Part shown: positions 46,773 through 56,574 of the stretch, in pieces
Position numbering within the stretch: the first letter of the stretch is position 1
How the letters are laid out: each line of letters opens with the position of its first letter
Assembly (NCBI RefSeq): GCF_003992115.1
Contig: NZ_RQUX01000003.1
Location: 92,157 to 156,156, forward strand
Direction of reading: 5' to 3'
Length of the DNA stretch: 64,000 nt
From: Veillonella ratti
GTDB lineage: Bacteria > Bacillota > Negativicutes > Veillonellales > Veillonellaceae
Notes under the pieces: generated by a model
What the model was told of the DNA's origin: nothing
Database searches by the model: none
Seen by the model: the letters and a program-made list of their open reading frames with translations, nothing else
Translations under genes and position numbers: made by a program

Positions 46773-48807
46773 TAGCTACCTCCCGTTTACGAGCCCATGT
46801 AACCACATAGGCTAAGAAGCGGAATACTAAAATTGCCACAACGCCGAAAACAACGCCTAACCAAAGGCCGTCATAACCGCGTGCAATGGACATCATAACC
46901 GGCGTCCGTAAATGACAGAAGGTTTCCACCATGGATCCGATACCGATAACCCCGGCAATTGTAAATAAGAAATGTAAAACCATAGGCCAACGACGCAAGA
47001 GGGCAAAAGATGCCAACATCAAAGCGGGATGACCTATTAAAAATTCTTTTTCACGAGGACGAGCATATAATGTATTTTCTAAGAAACGGCGTAAGGCAAT
47101 TTCAAAGCCCGGCACCGGCACACCGGCTGTATGACCGCTGCGCCCCACAAAGACCCAGCCAACCACGCCAAGCATAGCAAAAATAGCAATCATATAAATC
47201 TTAACGTCCAAGGTCAAGAAAGATTTCATAAAGCTTCGGCATTCAGGCCAGGAATCAATCGTACGACCCTGCCAAAGTGGAAATCGCTGTAAATAAGCAA
47301 TCGCGGTCAATATAATCGGTGCTACGAATACCAATTTAACACCGCGGAATAAAGCAAATTCCATGAAAAAGCGTGTATTACCAAGCATAGCGGCGATCAT
47401 AATACCACCGATAGCCGCAATAAGAGCAGCCCCTACAAGATATACGGCAGCATCGAGGGTCGCCCGCCAAGGCCCTACGGCCGGTCCGTCAGCCCGACGT
47501 ACCCAACAATCCATAATGAGGATAATAGCCACAACCGGTGCAGCAATCGCTGTGCTTAAGGCCCAAATTTGAGTGATTAAAGTACCACCCGTTACTGTAT
47601 AAAGTACTACTGTAATTAACAGCAACGTAAAGTTTAATACTAACTGACGGTGCTTACGCATCGGCAAGAGTAAGTTAACCATAAAGGTAAAGAGGGCCAC
47701 GGCGCCGGCCATGGTCAACACAACTGCGATTGGCCCCGGTGTATATGGCGGATAAATAGAAGCACGACCAAAGGTAAAGCCGCGATCTTCCAGTTTTTCT
47801 TTAAGCGATTTCATGTACGTAATACTTGATTCTAAGGCCGTCTTATTATCGCTGCCTTCTTCATAAATCGGCAATAAGTTAAAGCGAATATTACGTTCAA
47901 TATCACTGATATAAAAACGTTGCGCCACTTCTTCAGGTGGTAATTTTTTGAACTCGTCCTTAGCAATTGTATATAAGCGACCAACACTGTATTCATCGGC
48001 TACGGCTAAGTCATTGTTAAAACCGACCTGATTTTCATATTGCAATTGATTTACCGCTTCAATCCCTACAACCGGAATACGCAAATTATGCAAATATTCA
48101 TTAGTAAGGCCGATAAAATTAGGATAGCCTAACGCTTCCTTGCCTACAAAAACCATGCCCGTTACATTAGGTATACCATCCAAACGACTAAACACGAGGT
48201 CAACATTTTCACGGGTAACCTGCTTAAAGTTAGTAGGACGTACAATAACGTCGAAGCCCTGACGGCTTACTTCTTCAGCCTGTAAACGGGAGATGCTTAA
48301 ATTCATATCCATCAATGCTTCGTATGGCTGTGACAATGCCAAAACAGGTCCGCGGTTGGAGTACATAACCCCTACTTTATCCTTACCTAAGCGTTGAACC
48401 AAATCTTCATGAATTTCCTTGAAGTAGCCTTCCTTACCGGGCGCCGCTACGATATAGGTGTAACCCGGCTGCGGTTGTGGTCCATAGAACTGCATAATAG
48501 CCGCATCTTCACCATGATAGACTAAAATCTCACCGGCATCACGAGCCTTGGTAAGGGTACGGTCATAAATGGCCATCCCTGTAACGCCTGCATCTTTTAA
48601 GGCTTTTAAGGCGTCAGCCGTACTTCGCTTTTCAAAAGAAGAAGCTCTCAATACAGCATCATAGTCGACTATATTTTCAATCTGATTTTGGGCTTCTTCC
48701 ACTTGATGACGCTGTTGCACCAGGAATAATCCGGCCAACAAACCGATAATAATAATCGCAATAAGGACTAAAGAATGTTTTCTCTTTTTTCTATTAGTTT
48801 CCTTCAC
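46765..48807 (-). CDS. DUF5693 family polytopic membrane protein
   Basis: 680 residues, unknown function. One N-terminal membrane segment (~12-28), an extracytoplasmic domain (~30-340) with no catalytic motif recognised, then about ten membrane segments in the C-terminal half ending in a basic tail. It lies 13 bases after the DUF2993 gene and overlaps csaB, so a role in polysaccharide export or modification together with CsaB is reasonable but unproven. Confidence 0.85.
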   Translation of the reverse strand: MKETNRKKRKHSLVLIAIIIIGLLAGLFLVQQRHQVEEAQNQIENIVDYDAVLRASSFEKRSTADALKALKDAGVTGMAIYDRTLTKARDAGEILVYHGEDAAIMQFYGPQPQPGYTYIVAAPGKEGYFKEIHEDLVQRLGKDKVGVMYSNRGPVLALSQPYEALMDMNLSISRLQAEEVSRQGFDVIVRPTNFKQVTRENVDLVFSRLDGIPNVTGMVFVGKEALGYPNFIGLTNEYLHNLRIPVVGIEAVNQLQYENQVGFNNDLAVADEYSVGRLYTIAKDEFKKLPPEEVAQRFYISDIERNIRFNLLPIYEEGSDNKTALESSITYMKSLKEKLEDRGFTFGRASIYPPYTPGPIAVVLTMAGAVALFTFMVNLLLPMRKHRQLVLNFTLLLITVVLYTVTGGTLITQIWALSTAIAAPVVAIILIMDCWVRRADGPAVGPWRATLDAAVYLVGAALIAAIGGIMIAAMLGNTRFFMEFALFRGVKLVFVAPIILTAIAYLQRFPLWQGRTIDSWPECRSFMKSFLTLDVKIYMIAIFAMLGVVGWVFVGRSGHTAGVPVPGFEIALRRFLENTLYARPREKEFLIGHPALMLASFALLRRWPMVLHFLFTIAGVIGIGSMVETFCHLRTPVMMSIARGYDGLWLGVVFGVVAILVFRFLAYVVTWARKREVAND

Positions 48808-48820
48808 AGTAACACCTTTC

Positions 48821-49510
48821 TTACTTACTTATCGGATTGACAAACAAATGAAGTTCTCCATTTTCTGTTTCAATGCGATCGGCTTTTACAGGAATTGGGA
48901 ATTCCGCAAAGTCATAAATAGTAATCTGTTTTAATACGGACGCATTTAAACCACCGATGCCGGCGCCGTTAATTTCAAAGCGCTGCGGTGAGAATACGAG
49001 GGCATTATTTTTGATTTCCAAGTTGCCTTTAATGCTGGCAGTACCACGCACAAAGCCCATGTCCACCGACCCGACTACTTCAATGCCGTCAGAATTAATC
49101 ACTACATCTTGAATGGTTAGGCCTTTTACAGCTTGTTCCATGAAGTCTTTCAAGTCAGAAGCTGTAACAGTACCTTCGATTTCACCTTTGCCCATTTGCT
49201 GAATTTCCATGGTCTGGTTCATAAATAAAGCGATAGGACTGAATTCTAAATTATTTACATCCATATGAACATCAGCAAAATTTAAATTGCCTAATTTTAC
49301 ATTTTCCAAAACACCACGCATAACATCTACGCGACCGCCAACCATGGCAATAGCCGGTGAAGATTCAATGCGTAAGGAAATTGTTTCAGGATGTAATTTA
49401 TTGTTAATTTCCTGTTCCAGTTTGTTAGCCACAAAACTCGGCAAAAAGAATTGTGCCGCTACTACAATAGCTACTATGACAACAACTAAAAAGGCGATAA
49501 ACTTTTTCAT
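48821..49510 (-). CDS. DUF2993 (LmeA-like) secreted lipid-binding protein
   Basis: 229 residues: a hydrophobic signal/anchor (~3-24) and a DUF2993 domain built of amphipathic beta strands. In mycobacteria a member acts in lipomannan elongation in the periplasm. No catalytic motif is seen. It sits between prfB and the DUF5693-csaB pair, with gaps under 20 bases, and likely shares their transcript. Confidence 0.8.
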   Translation of the reverse strand: MKKFIAFLVVVIVAIVVAAQFFLPSFVANKLEQEINNKLHPETISLRIESSPAIAMVGGRVDVMRGVLENVKLGNLNFADVHMDVNNLEFSPIALFMNQTMEIQQMGKGEIEGTVTASDLKDFMEQAVKGLTIQDVVINSDGIEVVGSVDMGFVRGTASIKGNLEIKNNALVFSPQRFEINGAGIGGLNASVLKQITIYDFAEFPIPVKADRIETENGELHLFVNPISK

Positions 49511-49525
49511 TTCTGTAATCGTCTC

Positions 49526-50633
49526 CTATATTTTCAAATTAGCTTCTTTCTTCAAATACCCTTCCATGAAGGCATCCAAATTACCGTCCATAACGGATTG
49601 AATATTCCCTGTTTCTACACCGGTACGATGGTCTTTGACCAAATTGTACGGATGGAATACATAAGAACGAATCTGGCTTCCCCATTCAATAGCTTGATAG
49701 GTCCCGCCGATCTTTTCTTTTAATTCCGCTTGTTTTTCCAATTCCAGTTCAAACAATTTGGCACGCAACAGTTTTAACGCTTGTTCACGGTTTTGAATCT
49801 GTGAACGTTCACTCTGACATTGGACTACTACGCCCGTCGGAATGTGGGTCATACGAATAGCGGAGTCAGTTTTATTGATATGCTGACCGCCGGCACCGCT
49901 GGCGCGATAGGTATCAACACGTACATCCTTCATATCCAGATGAATGTCTACGGTATCATCAATTTCAGGCATAACATCAACGGCCGCAAAGGATGTATGG
50001 CGTCGTGCATTCGCATCAAACGGCGAAATACGAACCAAACGATGTACCCCTTTTTCAGACTTCAAATAGCCGAAAGCATTTTCCCCTTTAATGAGGAAAG
50101 TGGCACTTTTTATACCTGCTTCATCACCGGGTTGTTCATCCATCATAGTAATGGCAAAGCCGTGTTGCTCCGCCCAACGCAAGTACATACGAATCAGCAT
50201 GGATACCCAGTCTTGAGCTTCCGTGCCGCCCGCACCGGCGTGGAAAGTTAAAATGGCATTATTCGTATCATATTCACCGCTAAGTAACAACAATACTTCA
50301 CGCCGTTCCACTTCTTCCGTAATGTGTTCAACCTGAGTCTTAAGTTCTACTTCCATGGAAGTATCCTGCTCATCGATGGCCATATCAAGCATAAGCTTTA
50401 AGTCTTCAATCTCTCCGACTAATGCTTTATAACCTTCTACGGCATCTTTAAGCTGGGTCGCTTCCTGGGAAATTTCTTTCGCCGATTCCGGATCATTCCA
50501 AAATTCAGGGTCACTCATTTTAACATCTAACGTAAATATACGATCTTCCTTCTGAGCGATGTTAAAGTGAATCCCTCATTCCATAAATACGCTCCTCTAA
50601 ATTGTCAATAGGGCCTTTTAAATCCTCTAACAA
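49526..50633 (-). CDS. prfB: Peptide chain release factor 2, with programmed +1 frameshift
   Basis: Terminates translation at UGA and UAA. The main frame (from ATG 50518) lacks the N-terminus; it is supplied by a 23-codon leader ORF starting at TTG 50633 (SD GAGGTGA 5 bases upstream) and ending CTT TAA at 50567-50562. Skipping one T (50564) joins it to the second frame for a 368-residue protein of normal length. Codon-recognition tripeptide SPF (residues 203-205) and GGQ (248-250) are intact. The frameshift codon in most bacteria is CTT TGA; here the stop is TAA. Confidence 0.95.
50560..50580 (-). promoter_or_regulatory. prfB +1 recoding site (CTT TAA C)
   Basis: On the minus strand: the slippery codon CTT (50567-50565), stop TAA (50564-50562) and next base C, preceded by an SD-like ATGAGGGA about 6 bases upstream. 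Shifting +1 gives codons AAC ATC GCT in frame with the rest of prfB. Confidence 0.9.
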
Positions 50634-50721
50634 TCTATTCACCTCTTTCTGATAATACTACTGAAAAGCAGAAAATGGCCGTGCCGAAAATAACTCCCGG
50701 CAACGAACCATTCTGCGTGTT

Positions 50722-53175
50722 CTAATCTACATTTTGTGGTTCCAACACATCATCATGATGGGTTTGCGCATTGGCCAGGGGATCTGCAGCTGATTCTTCT
50801 TCAATCACATTGTCATTCAATTCGATACGAATGCGATAGAGATACATAATCGTATCTTCCTGAATGGCTTCAATCATAGCTTCAAACATATCATACGCTT
50901 CAAATTTGTATTCAACAAGCGGATTTTTCTGACCGTATGCACGAAGGCCGATACCTTCACGGAGCATATCCATGGAATCCAAATGTTCCATCCATTTGCT
51001 GTCCACAACTTTAAGCATAACTGCTTTTTCGAGTTCACGCATATTGGCTTCGCCAATGAGTTGTTCTCGTTTATCATATTCTTCATGCGCAATAGCAAGC
51101 AAACGTTCTTGCAATTCACCGCGGCCCAAATCTTCCATTTCAGCCACCGTAAGCTGTCCCGGTTCTAAGAAGAAAAGTTCTAAATGTTTTAATAGACCTT
51201 CATAATCCCATTCTTCCGGATATAATTTTTCATCGGCATATTGATTCATAGCTTTAATTACTAAAGAATCAACCATTTCCATGATGGTGTCACGCAACGA
51301 TTCATTGCCCAAGATTTTGCGGCGTTGATCATAAAGAACTTCACGCTGCTGATTCATAACATCGTCATATTCCAAAATATATTTACGAATATTAAAGTTA
51401 TGATTTTCTACTTTCTTCTGAGCACGTTCGATAGATTTAGTAATCAAAGAGTGTTCAATCGGTTCATCCTCTTCCATACCAAGTTTATCCATCATACCGG
51501 AAATATTATCGGCCCCGAAAATACGCATCAAGTCATCTTCCAAAGATAAGAAGAACTGACTGGAGCCCGGATCGCCCTGACGACCCGAACGGCCGCGCAA
51601 CTGGTTGTCGATACGGCGACTTTCATGACGTTCGGTACCCAAAATATGGAGACCGCCAAGTTCAGCCACACCTTCGCCTAAGGAAATATCTGTACCGCGA
51701 CCGGCCATGTTAGTGGCAATCGTTACCATACCGCGCTGACCGGCATTGGCTACGATTTCCGCTTCTTTTTCATGGTGTTTAGCATTCAACACATTATGTG
51801 GTACGCCGCTCTTAAGGAGCATATCACTTAACTGTTCCGATTGTGTAATCGAAGTTGTACCTACCAATACAGGCTGGCCTTTTTTATGGCGTTCTACTAC
51901 ATCTTTAACAACCGCTTTGTATTTCGCCTTCTTAGTTTTAAAAATCAAATCCGGCAAATCTTTACGAAGTAAAGGTTTATTTGGCGGAATTTCATATACT
52001 TCCAAACCGTAAATGTTGTTAAATTCCTGTTCTTCCGTTTTGGCTGTACCGGTCATGCCCGCTAATTTCTCATACATACGGAAGTAGTTCTGGAACGTAA
52101 TGGATGCCAAAGTCTGGCTTTCACGTTCAACTTTAAGGCCTTCCTTGGCTTCGATGGCCTGATGCAAACCGTCGGAATAACGACGACCGAACATCAAACG
52201 ACCGGTAAATTCGTCAACGATAACAACCTGTCCGTCTTTAACTACATAATCCTTATCGCGATGCATCATGGCATAAGCACGTAAAGATGCATTTAACAAG
52301 TGATTCAATTCCAAATTGGCCGAATCGTATAAGTTTTCGATTTTAAGCATTTTTTCAACTTTGGCAATACCCGATTCAGTCGGTGCGATTGTTTTTTGTT
52401 TTTCATCAATCGTATAATCTTCACCGGCTACCAATTGCGGTACAACTTTTGCCAACGTATAATAGCTGTCCGTAGAGCGTTCGCCGGGACCGGAAATGAT
52501 GAGCGGTGTACGGGCTTCATCGATGAGGATGGAGTCAACTTCATCGACGATGGCATAATTAAGCGGACGCTGTACCATTTGTTCGGCATGAATAACCATG
52601 TTATCACGCAAATAGTCGAACCCGAATTCATTATTGGTGCCGTATGTAATATCAGAAGCATAAGCCAATTTACGCTGATTGTAATCAAGGTTGGCTACAA
52701 TAAGACCAACACTCAACCCAAGGGCACGATACAATTTACCCATCCACTCGCTGTCACGTTTTGCCAAATAGTCATTGACCGTAACAACATGCACACCTTT
52801 ACCGGTTAAGGCATTTAAATACACCGGCAAGGTAGCTACCAAGGTCTTACCTTCACCGGTACGCATTTCTGCGATATTACCGCGATGCAAAGTAATACCA
52901 CCGATAAGCTGTACGTCAAAATGGCGCATGCCGAGCACGCGCTTCGAAGCTTCACGAACAACCGCAAATGCTTCCGGTAAAATATCATCCAATGTTTCAC
53001 CGTCAGCCAGTCGTTTCTTAAATTCTTGTGTCTTAGCAGCTAATGAACTGTCACTTAAACCGCTAAGACTCGGCTCTAAGCCATTAATTTCATCTACAAT
53101 GGCACGCATCTTTTTTATTTCGCGTGCGCTGTTATTACCAATTAATCTTTGTATAAAACCAAACAAATATCTCAA
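50722..53175 (-). CDS. secA: Preprotein translocase ATPase SecA
   Basis: 817-residue motor of the Sec pathway. Walker A GEGKT (107-111) within [26 protein letters not shown] near 207-218 (DEAD-like), [15 protein letters not shown] helicase motif near 518-532. The C-terminus ends in an acidic/His stretch and does not carry the CXCX8C zinc motif that binds SecB. Single gene with its own promoter; 89 bases separate it from the prfB leader ORF. Confidence 0.97.
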   Translation of the reverse strand: MRYLFGFIQRLIGNNSAREIKKMRAIVDEINGLEPSLSGLSDSSLAAKTQEFKKRLADGETLDDILPEAFAVVREASKRVLGMRHFDVQLIGGITLHRGNIAEMRTGEGKTLVATLPVYLNALTGKGVHVVTVNDYLAKRDSEWMGKLYRALGLSVGLIVANLDYNQRKLAYASDITYGTNNEFGFDYLRDNMVIHAEQMVQRPLNYAIVDEVDSILIDEARTPLIISGPGERSTDSYYTLAKVVPQLVAGEDYTIDEKQKTIAPTESGIAKVEKMLKIENLYDSANLELNHLLNASLRAYAMMHRDKDYVVKDGQVVIVDEFTGRLMFGRRYSDGLHQAIEAKEGLKVERESQTLASITFQNYFRMYEKLAGMTGTAKTEEQEFNNIYGLEVYEIPPNKPLLRKDLPDLIFKTKKAKYKAVVKDVVERHKKGQPVLVGTTSITQSEQLSDMLLKSGVPHNVLNAKHHEKEAEIVANAGQRGMVTIATNMAGRGTDISLGEGVAELGGLHILGTERHESRRIDNQLRGRSGRQGDPGSSQFFLSLEDDLMRIFGADNISGMMDKLGMEEDEPIEHSLITKSIERAQKKVENHNFNIRKYILEYDDVMNQQREVLYDQRRKILGNESLRDTIMEMVDSLVIKAMNQYADEKLYPEEWDYEGLLKHLELFFLEPGQLTVAEMEDLGRGELQERLLAIAHEEYDKREQLIGEANMRELEKAVMLKVVDSKWMEHLDSMDMLREGIGLRAYGQKNPLVEYKFEAYDMFEAMIEAIQEDTIMYLYRIRIELNDNVIEEESAADPLANAQTHHDDVLEPQNVD

Positions 53176-53216
53176 CTCCTTAGGTCTGTATATTCTCTTA
53201 TATACATACTCAATTA

Positions 53217-53246
53217 ATTATATCACAAAGTTTCTAAAAAAACCAA
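53217..53246 (-). promoter_or_regulatory. Putative promoter of secA
   Basis: TATAAT (53217-53222) with TTGGTT (53241-53246) 18 bases upstream, ~40 bases before the secA start. Confidence 0.6.
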
Positions 53247-53334
53247 AATATACAGTGTAAGTAATAAGCTTTTTACATATTATATACGGAAGTGTGACCG
53301 ATTTTATACAAAATAAGTATTTCCCTCTTTTGGT

Positions 53335-53378
53335 TTGCTAAGTGAAAATCGTTATCTTAAAGCTTGCTAAGTGCAAAT
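53335..53378. repeat. Two short direct repeats upstream of the secA promoter
   Basis: TTGCTAAGTGAAAAT (53335-53349) and TTGCTAAGTGCAAAT (53364-53378) differ at one base and are 29 bases apart. They lie between the metQ terminator and the secA promoter. Confidence 0.7.
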
Positions 53379-53380
53379 AC

Positions 53381-53415
53381 AAAAAAATGACCCCTTCTAT
53401 GTTGAAGGGGTCATT
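53381..53415 (-). terminator. Terminator of the metNIQ operon
   Basis: 12-base stem (53386-53397 with 53404-53415) and seven U residues on the minus strand, 10 bases after the metQ stop. Confidence 0.93.
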
Positions 53416-53424
53416 AAAGCAATC

Positions 53425-54264
53425 TTATTTGTTGTCAGCGTTTTCAGGTACATACCATAAACCGTTGTTATGGGTTTTCATGTATTCTTTGAATTCAGGC
53501 GAATTATACGCATCCTTCAAATCTTTAGCCCATTGGGTATCTTTATTCTTATCCAATACAACGAGCTGTAAGAGTAAGTATGGTAAAATGTCTTCTTTCA
53601 TTAAAGCTGTAGAAGGATCGATTTTAGCATTGTATACGATGGAACCGGTAATTACGATGTACGCAAAGTCAGTACGAACCGATGGAATTGTTAAGGACTT
53701 CATTTCTACAAAGTTAAGATTATATGGGTTTTCCACAATATCTGCTTTAGTTACAGTGGCCAAATCTTTATTCGGATCCAATTTGATAAGGCCTGCTTTT
53801 TGAAGTAATGCATAGGCACGGGCCGTATTAGATGCATCATTCGGAACAGCGATAGTATCACCGTTAGCTACTTGGCTAAGCTGAGTTTTAGCGCCTGGAT
53901 AGATGCCGGCCGGTACTGTAGGAATCGGAGTCAACGCTACCAAATGGCCACCTTGCTTTTCATTGAAGTTATTCATATACGCTGTATGTTGTTCAACGTT
54001 AAAGTCTACTTCGCCGTCATTCAAAGCTACGTCAGCCTGTACTAAGTCGGACATATCGCGAGCCGTAATCTTGTAACCTTTCTTCTCCATAATCGGTTTA
54101 ACAGCTTGTTCAAAGAGTTCCGAGTACGGTCCCTGCGATTTACTGAAAACTAAATCTTTTTTGTCACCTGCTGCGGAGTCATTACCGCAACCGGCCAATA
54201 ACACGGCGCCTAACACGGTAGCCGCCAACAACACACCAATTTTCTTAAAACGTTTGAAATTCAT
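53425..54264 (-). CDS. metQ: MetQ/NlpA-type substrate-binding lipoprotein
   Basis: 279 residues with a lipobox: LLAGCGN (Cys at about 22) after a signal peptide. NlpA family match along the rest, including YAVFN-type hinge DSAAGDKKDLVFSK and HTAYMNNFNEKQGGH. It binds the amino acid for the MetNI transporter. The ATG at 54264 is preferred; a longer reading adds 32 residues from metI DNA. The upstream T-box predicts control by tRNA charging, and its acceptor-binding base raises doubt about methionine as sole substrate. Confidence 0.92.
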   Translation of the reverse strand: MNFKRFKKIGVLLAATVLGAVLLAGCGNDSAAGDKKDLVFSKSQGPYSELFEQAVKPIMEKKGYKITARDMSDLVQADVALNDGEVDFNVEQHTAYMNNFNEKQGGHLVALTPIPTVPAGIYPGAKTQLSQVANGDTIAVPNDASNTARAYALLQKAGLIKLDPNKDLATVTKADIVENPYNLNFVEMKSLTIPSVRTDFAYIVITGSIVYNAKIDPSTALMKEDILPYLLLQLVVLDKNKDTQWAKDLKDAYNSPEFKEYMKTHNNGLWYVPENADNK

Positions 54265-54283
54265 AATACCCCTACTTTCTTTC

Positions 54284-54946
54284 TCAATGATTGCGCATTT
54301 TAAATGCAAAATGATTACCCACAGTTTGAATAATCTGAACAAAAATAACAAGCACAACAACAGTAAACAACATTAGCGGGAAGTTCAGACGTTCGTACCC
54401 GTATGTGAGCGCCAAATCGCCGACCCCGCCGGCCCCGATAGCTCCGGCCATTGCCGTTGCTCCGATAAGCCCGATTGTACCGGTTGTAACCGATAAAATT
54501 AAGGAGGCTTTTGCTTCCGGCAAAATAAAATGCCAAACAATCTCAAAATGAGAAGCACCCATAGCTTGCGCCGCTTCAATAATCCCTTTATCCACATCAA
54601 GTAACGAGTTTTCAAACAAACGCGTCAAATATGGCGCAATGAAAATAACCAGCGGAACTAAGGCCGCCGTCGTCCCGATACGCGTTCCGATTAATAATTT
54701 GGTAAGCGGTAAAATAAACACCATCAAAATGATGAACGGCACACTACGAATAATATTAACGACCGTATTCACTACAGCAAAGACATAATTATTTCTTAAA
54801 ATACCGTCCTTATTGGTCAGTACTAAAATAACTGCCAAAATAAGACCGATAATAGACCCGATGATCAGTGACACGAATACCATGTACAACGTCTCTTGGG
54901 CCGCCAGAATAATTTGCTCGTTCGGTACTCCCAAATCCGGCATCAT
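54284..54946 (-). CDS. metI: Amino-acid ABC transporter permease MetI
   Basis: 220 residues, five membrane segments. The EAA-type loop contacting the ATPase is seen as IIEAAQAMGASHFEIVWHF (~126-144). Overlaps metN by 4 bases. Methionine-type D-/L-methionine permease family. Confidence 0.93.
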   Translation of the reverse strand: MMPDLGVPNEQIILAAQETLYMVFVSLIIGSIIGLILAVILVLTNKDGILRNNYVFAVVNTVVNIIRSVPFIILMVFILPLTKLLIGTRIGTTAALVPLVIFIAPYLTRLFENSLLDVDKGIIEAAQAMGASHFEIVWHFILPEAKASLILSVTTGTIGLIGATAMAGAIGAGGVGDLALTYGYERLNFPLMLFTVVVLVIFVQIIQTVGNHFAFKMRNH

Positions 54947-55965
54947 AACGTAATCACCTCACATTCCAGTCCTGCATCACACATATATTTTTTGGCTGCT
55001 TCCAAATCTGCCGCAGCACCGACCACTTGTAAAATAAAAATGCCCAGAGCCGAATCTTGCAATTGGTTAACCGACGCAAATACGATATTCGTTTCCACGT
55101 TGAACTTGCGATTTACTTCATAGATAACATTTTTAGTTACTGCGTCACCCAAGAAGCGTAATTTCACTAATTCATATGATCTTGTATCCGCTTTTAACTG
55201 TGCTACCACATTGTCCGGAATACGTTCCGGAATAACAGTCTGTACGAAACGCTTTGTCATGCTCTGCGTTGGATGACTGAAAACATCAAGGACAGTGCCC
55301 ATTTCTACGACACGACCATGCTCCATAACAGCTACGCGATTACAAATTTCCTGGATTACATTAATTTCATGAGTTACCAACAGAATCGTAATATTAAATT
55401 CTTTGTTAATTCGTTTTAACAATTTTAAAATTTGTTCCGTCGTTTCCGGGTCCAAAGCACTGGTCGCTTCGTCACAAAGCAGTATAGACGGATTCGTCGC
55501 AAGTGCTCGAGCGATACCGACACGCTGTTTTTGCCCGCCCGATAATTGAGTCGGATACGCATTGGCTCGGTCCGGTAAATTTACGAATTCCAATAGCTCT
55601 TTGACTCTTTTCTCAATCACATCTTCCGCCACTTTATTCAAACGAAGCGGAATCGCAATATTATCAAAAACCGTTTTCGAGTTCAACAAGTTAAAAGATT
55701 GGAATATCATGCCAATCCCCTTACGAACTTTACGCAGTTCATTATGGGACAATTCATTAATATTCACACCGTCGATTAGGACTTCACCGGCAGTGGGCTC
55801 TTCCAAAGCATTAACCATGCGCAGCAACGTAGATTTGCCGGCACCACTGAAGCCTACAATGCCAAAGATATCTCCATCCTGAACCGTCAGCGTTACATCT
55901 TGCAAAGCCTTAACATGTTGCTTTTTAATGATAAACTCTTTGTCAATATGCCTAAGTTCAATCAT
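54943..55965 (-). CDS. metN: Amino-acid ABC transporter ATPase MetN
   Basis: 340 residues: ABC domain with Walker A GFSGAGKST (~38-46), signature LSGGQKQRVGIARA (~139-152), Walker B LLCDEATSALD, and a C-terminal NIL domain (~265-340) that in other MetN proteins binds methionine and inhibits transport. The ATG at 55965 after GGGGGA starts the family motif MIELRHIDKEF. First gene of the operon, behind a 320-base T-box leader. Confidence 0.94.
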   Translation of the reverse strand: MIELRHIDKEFIIKKQHVKALQDVTLTVQDGDIFGIVGFSGAGKSTLLRMVNALEEPTAGEVLIDGVNINELSHNELRKVRKGIGMIFQSFNLLNSKTVFDNIAIPLRLNKVAEDVIEKRVKELLEFVNLPDRANAYPTQLSGGQKQRVGIARALATNPSILLCDEATSALDPETTEQILKLLKRINKEFNITILLVTHEINVIQEICNRVAVMEHGRVVEMGTVLDVFSHPTQSMTKRFVQTVIPERIPDNVVAQLKADTRSYELVKLRFLGDAVTKNVIYEVNRKFNVETNIVFASVNQLQDSALGIFILQVVGAAADLEAAKKYMCDAGLECEVITL

Positions 55966-55984
55966 AAAATCCCCCCTATTGTAT

Positions 55985-56283
55985 AAAAAAGGGCCTACCG
56001 CCTCCATGACAGAGGCGGTGGCCCGCGGTTCCACTCTGTTTACAACAGCATACTCACAGATGGATGAGCTGTTGCACTCAAATACTATAACGGCAGTTCA
56101 CCGTGAAAACCTACTAATATTTCAGTTCTCCCGCTCACAAAGGCATTCAGTCCAACTACATCGTAATAAACTCTCAACCTAGGTTTATCTCTCTGTTCGG
56201 TTCATTGAACGTACTTGTTTTGTTCATTGCGTTTTATATACTCTTTTATGTTTTACTTTAATTCTCATCGATTTTTAAAACAT
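55985..56283 (-). promoter_or_regulatory. T-box riboswitch upstream of metNIQ
   Basis: Read on the minus strand: stem I region (56186 to about 56100; base pairs AAACCT/AGGTTT), a stem II hairpin, stem III (GCAACAGC/GCTGTTGT), the T-box sequence AGAGTGGAACCGCGG (56037-56023), and a terminator (55991-56024) followed by six U. The alternative antiterminator is clear: ACAGAG/CTCTGT plus GCGG/CCGC with the bulge UGGAACC. The discriminator-reading base (UGGN) is A. The specifier codon could not be placed with confidence; no AUG was found where it should be. Confidence 0.93.
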
Positions 56284-56289
56284 ATCATT

Positions 56290-56318
56290 ATGATAGGTTT
56301 TAACTTCTTTTTTGTCAA
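56290..56318 (-). promoter_or_regulatory. Promoter of the T-box/metNIQ operon
   Basis: Perfect TTGACA (56313-56318), 17-base spacer, TATCAT (56290-56295). Predicted start near 56283, about 100 bases before stem I. Confidence 0.75.
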
Positions 56319-56477
56319 GGTCAAAATAAATTCATACAATTACTAAAAATTTCTATATATATAATAATAGCAAAGATTCGCTAAAAATCCAACAGCATCA
56401 TGATCATTTTACCAAACTGTCTGTATATTACTACCGATCCGCCACATTAGGTAAAATTTTAGCACAATCAATGTTAT

Positions 56478-56520
56478 AAAAAAGCTGTAGCAGATTATGT
56501 ACTCACAATCTGCTACAGCT
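56478..56520 (-). terminator. Terminator of hpf
   Basis: Perfect 14-base stem (56483-56496 with 56507-56520) and six U residues on the minus strand. 55 bases after the hpf stop; the intervening DNA holds no ORF. Confidence 0.93.
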
Positions 56521-56574
56521 GCTATATATTCAGTTATCTAAACGTCCTACGGTATTCTCCCTTCGGAGTAGCCT

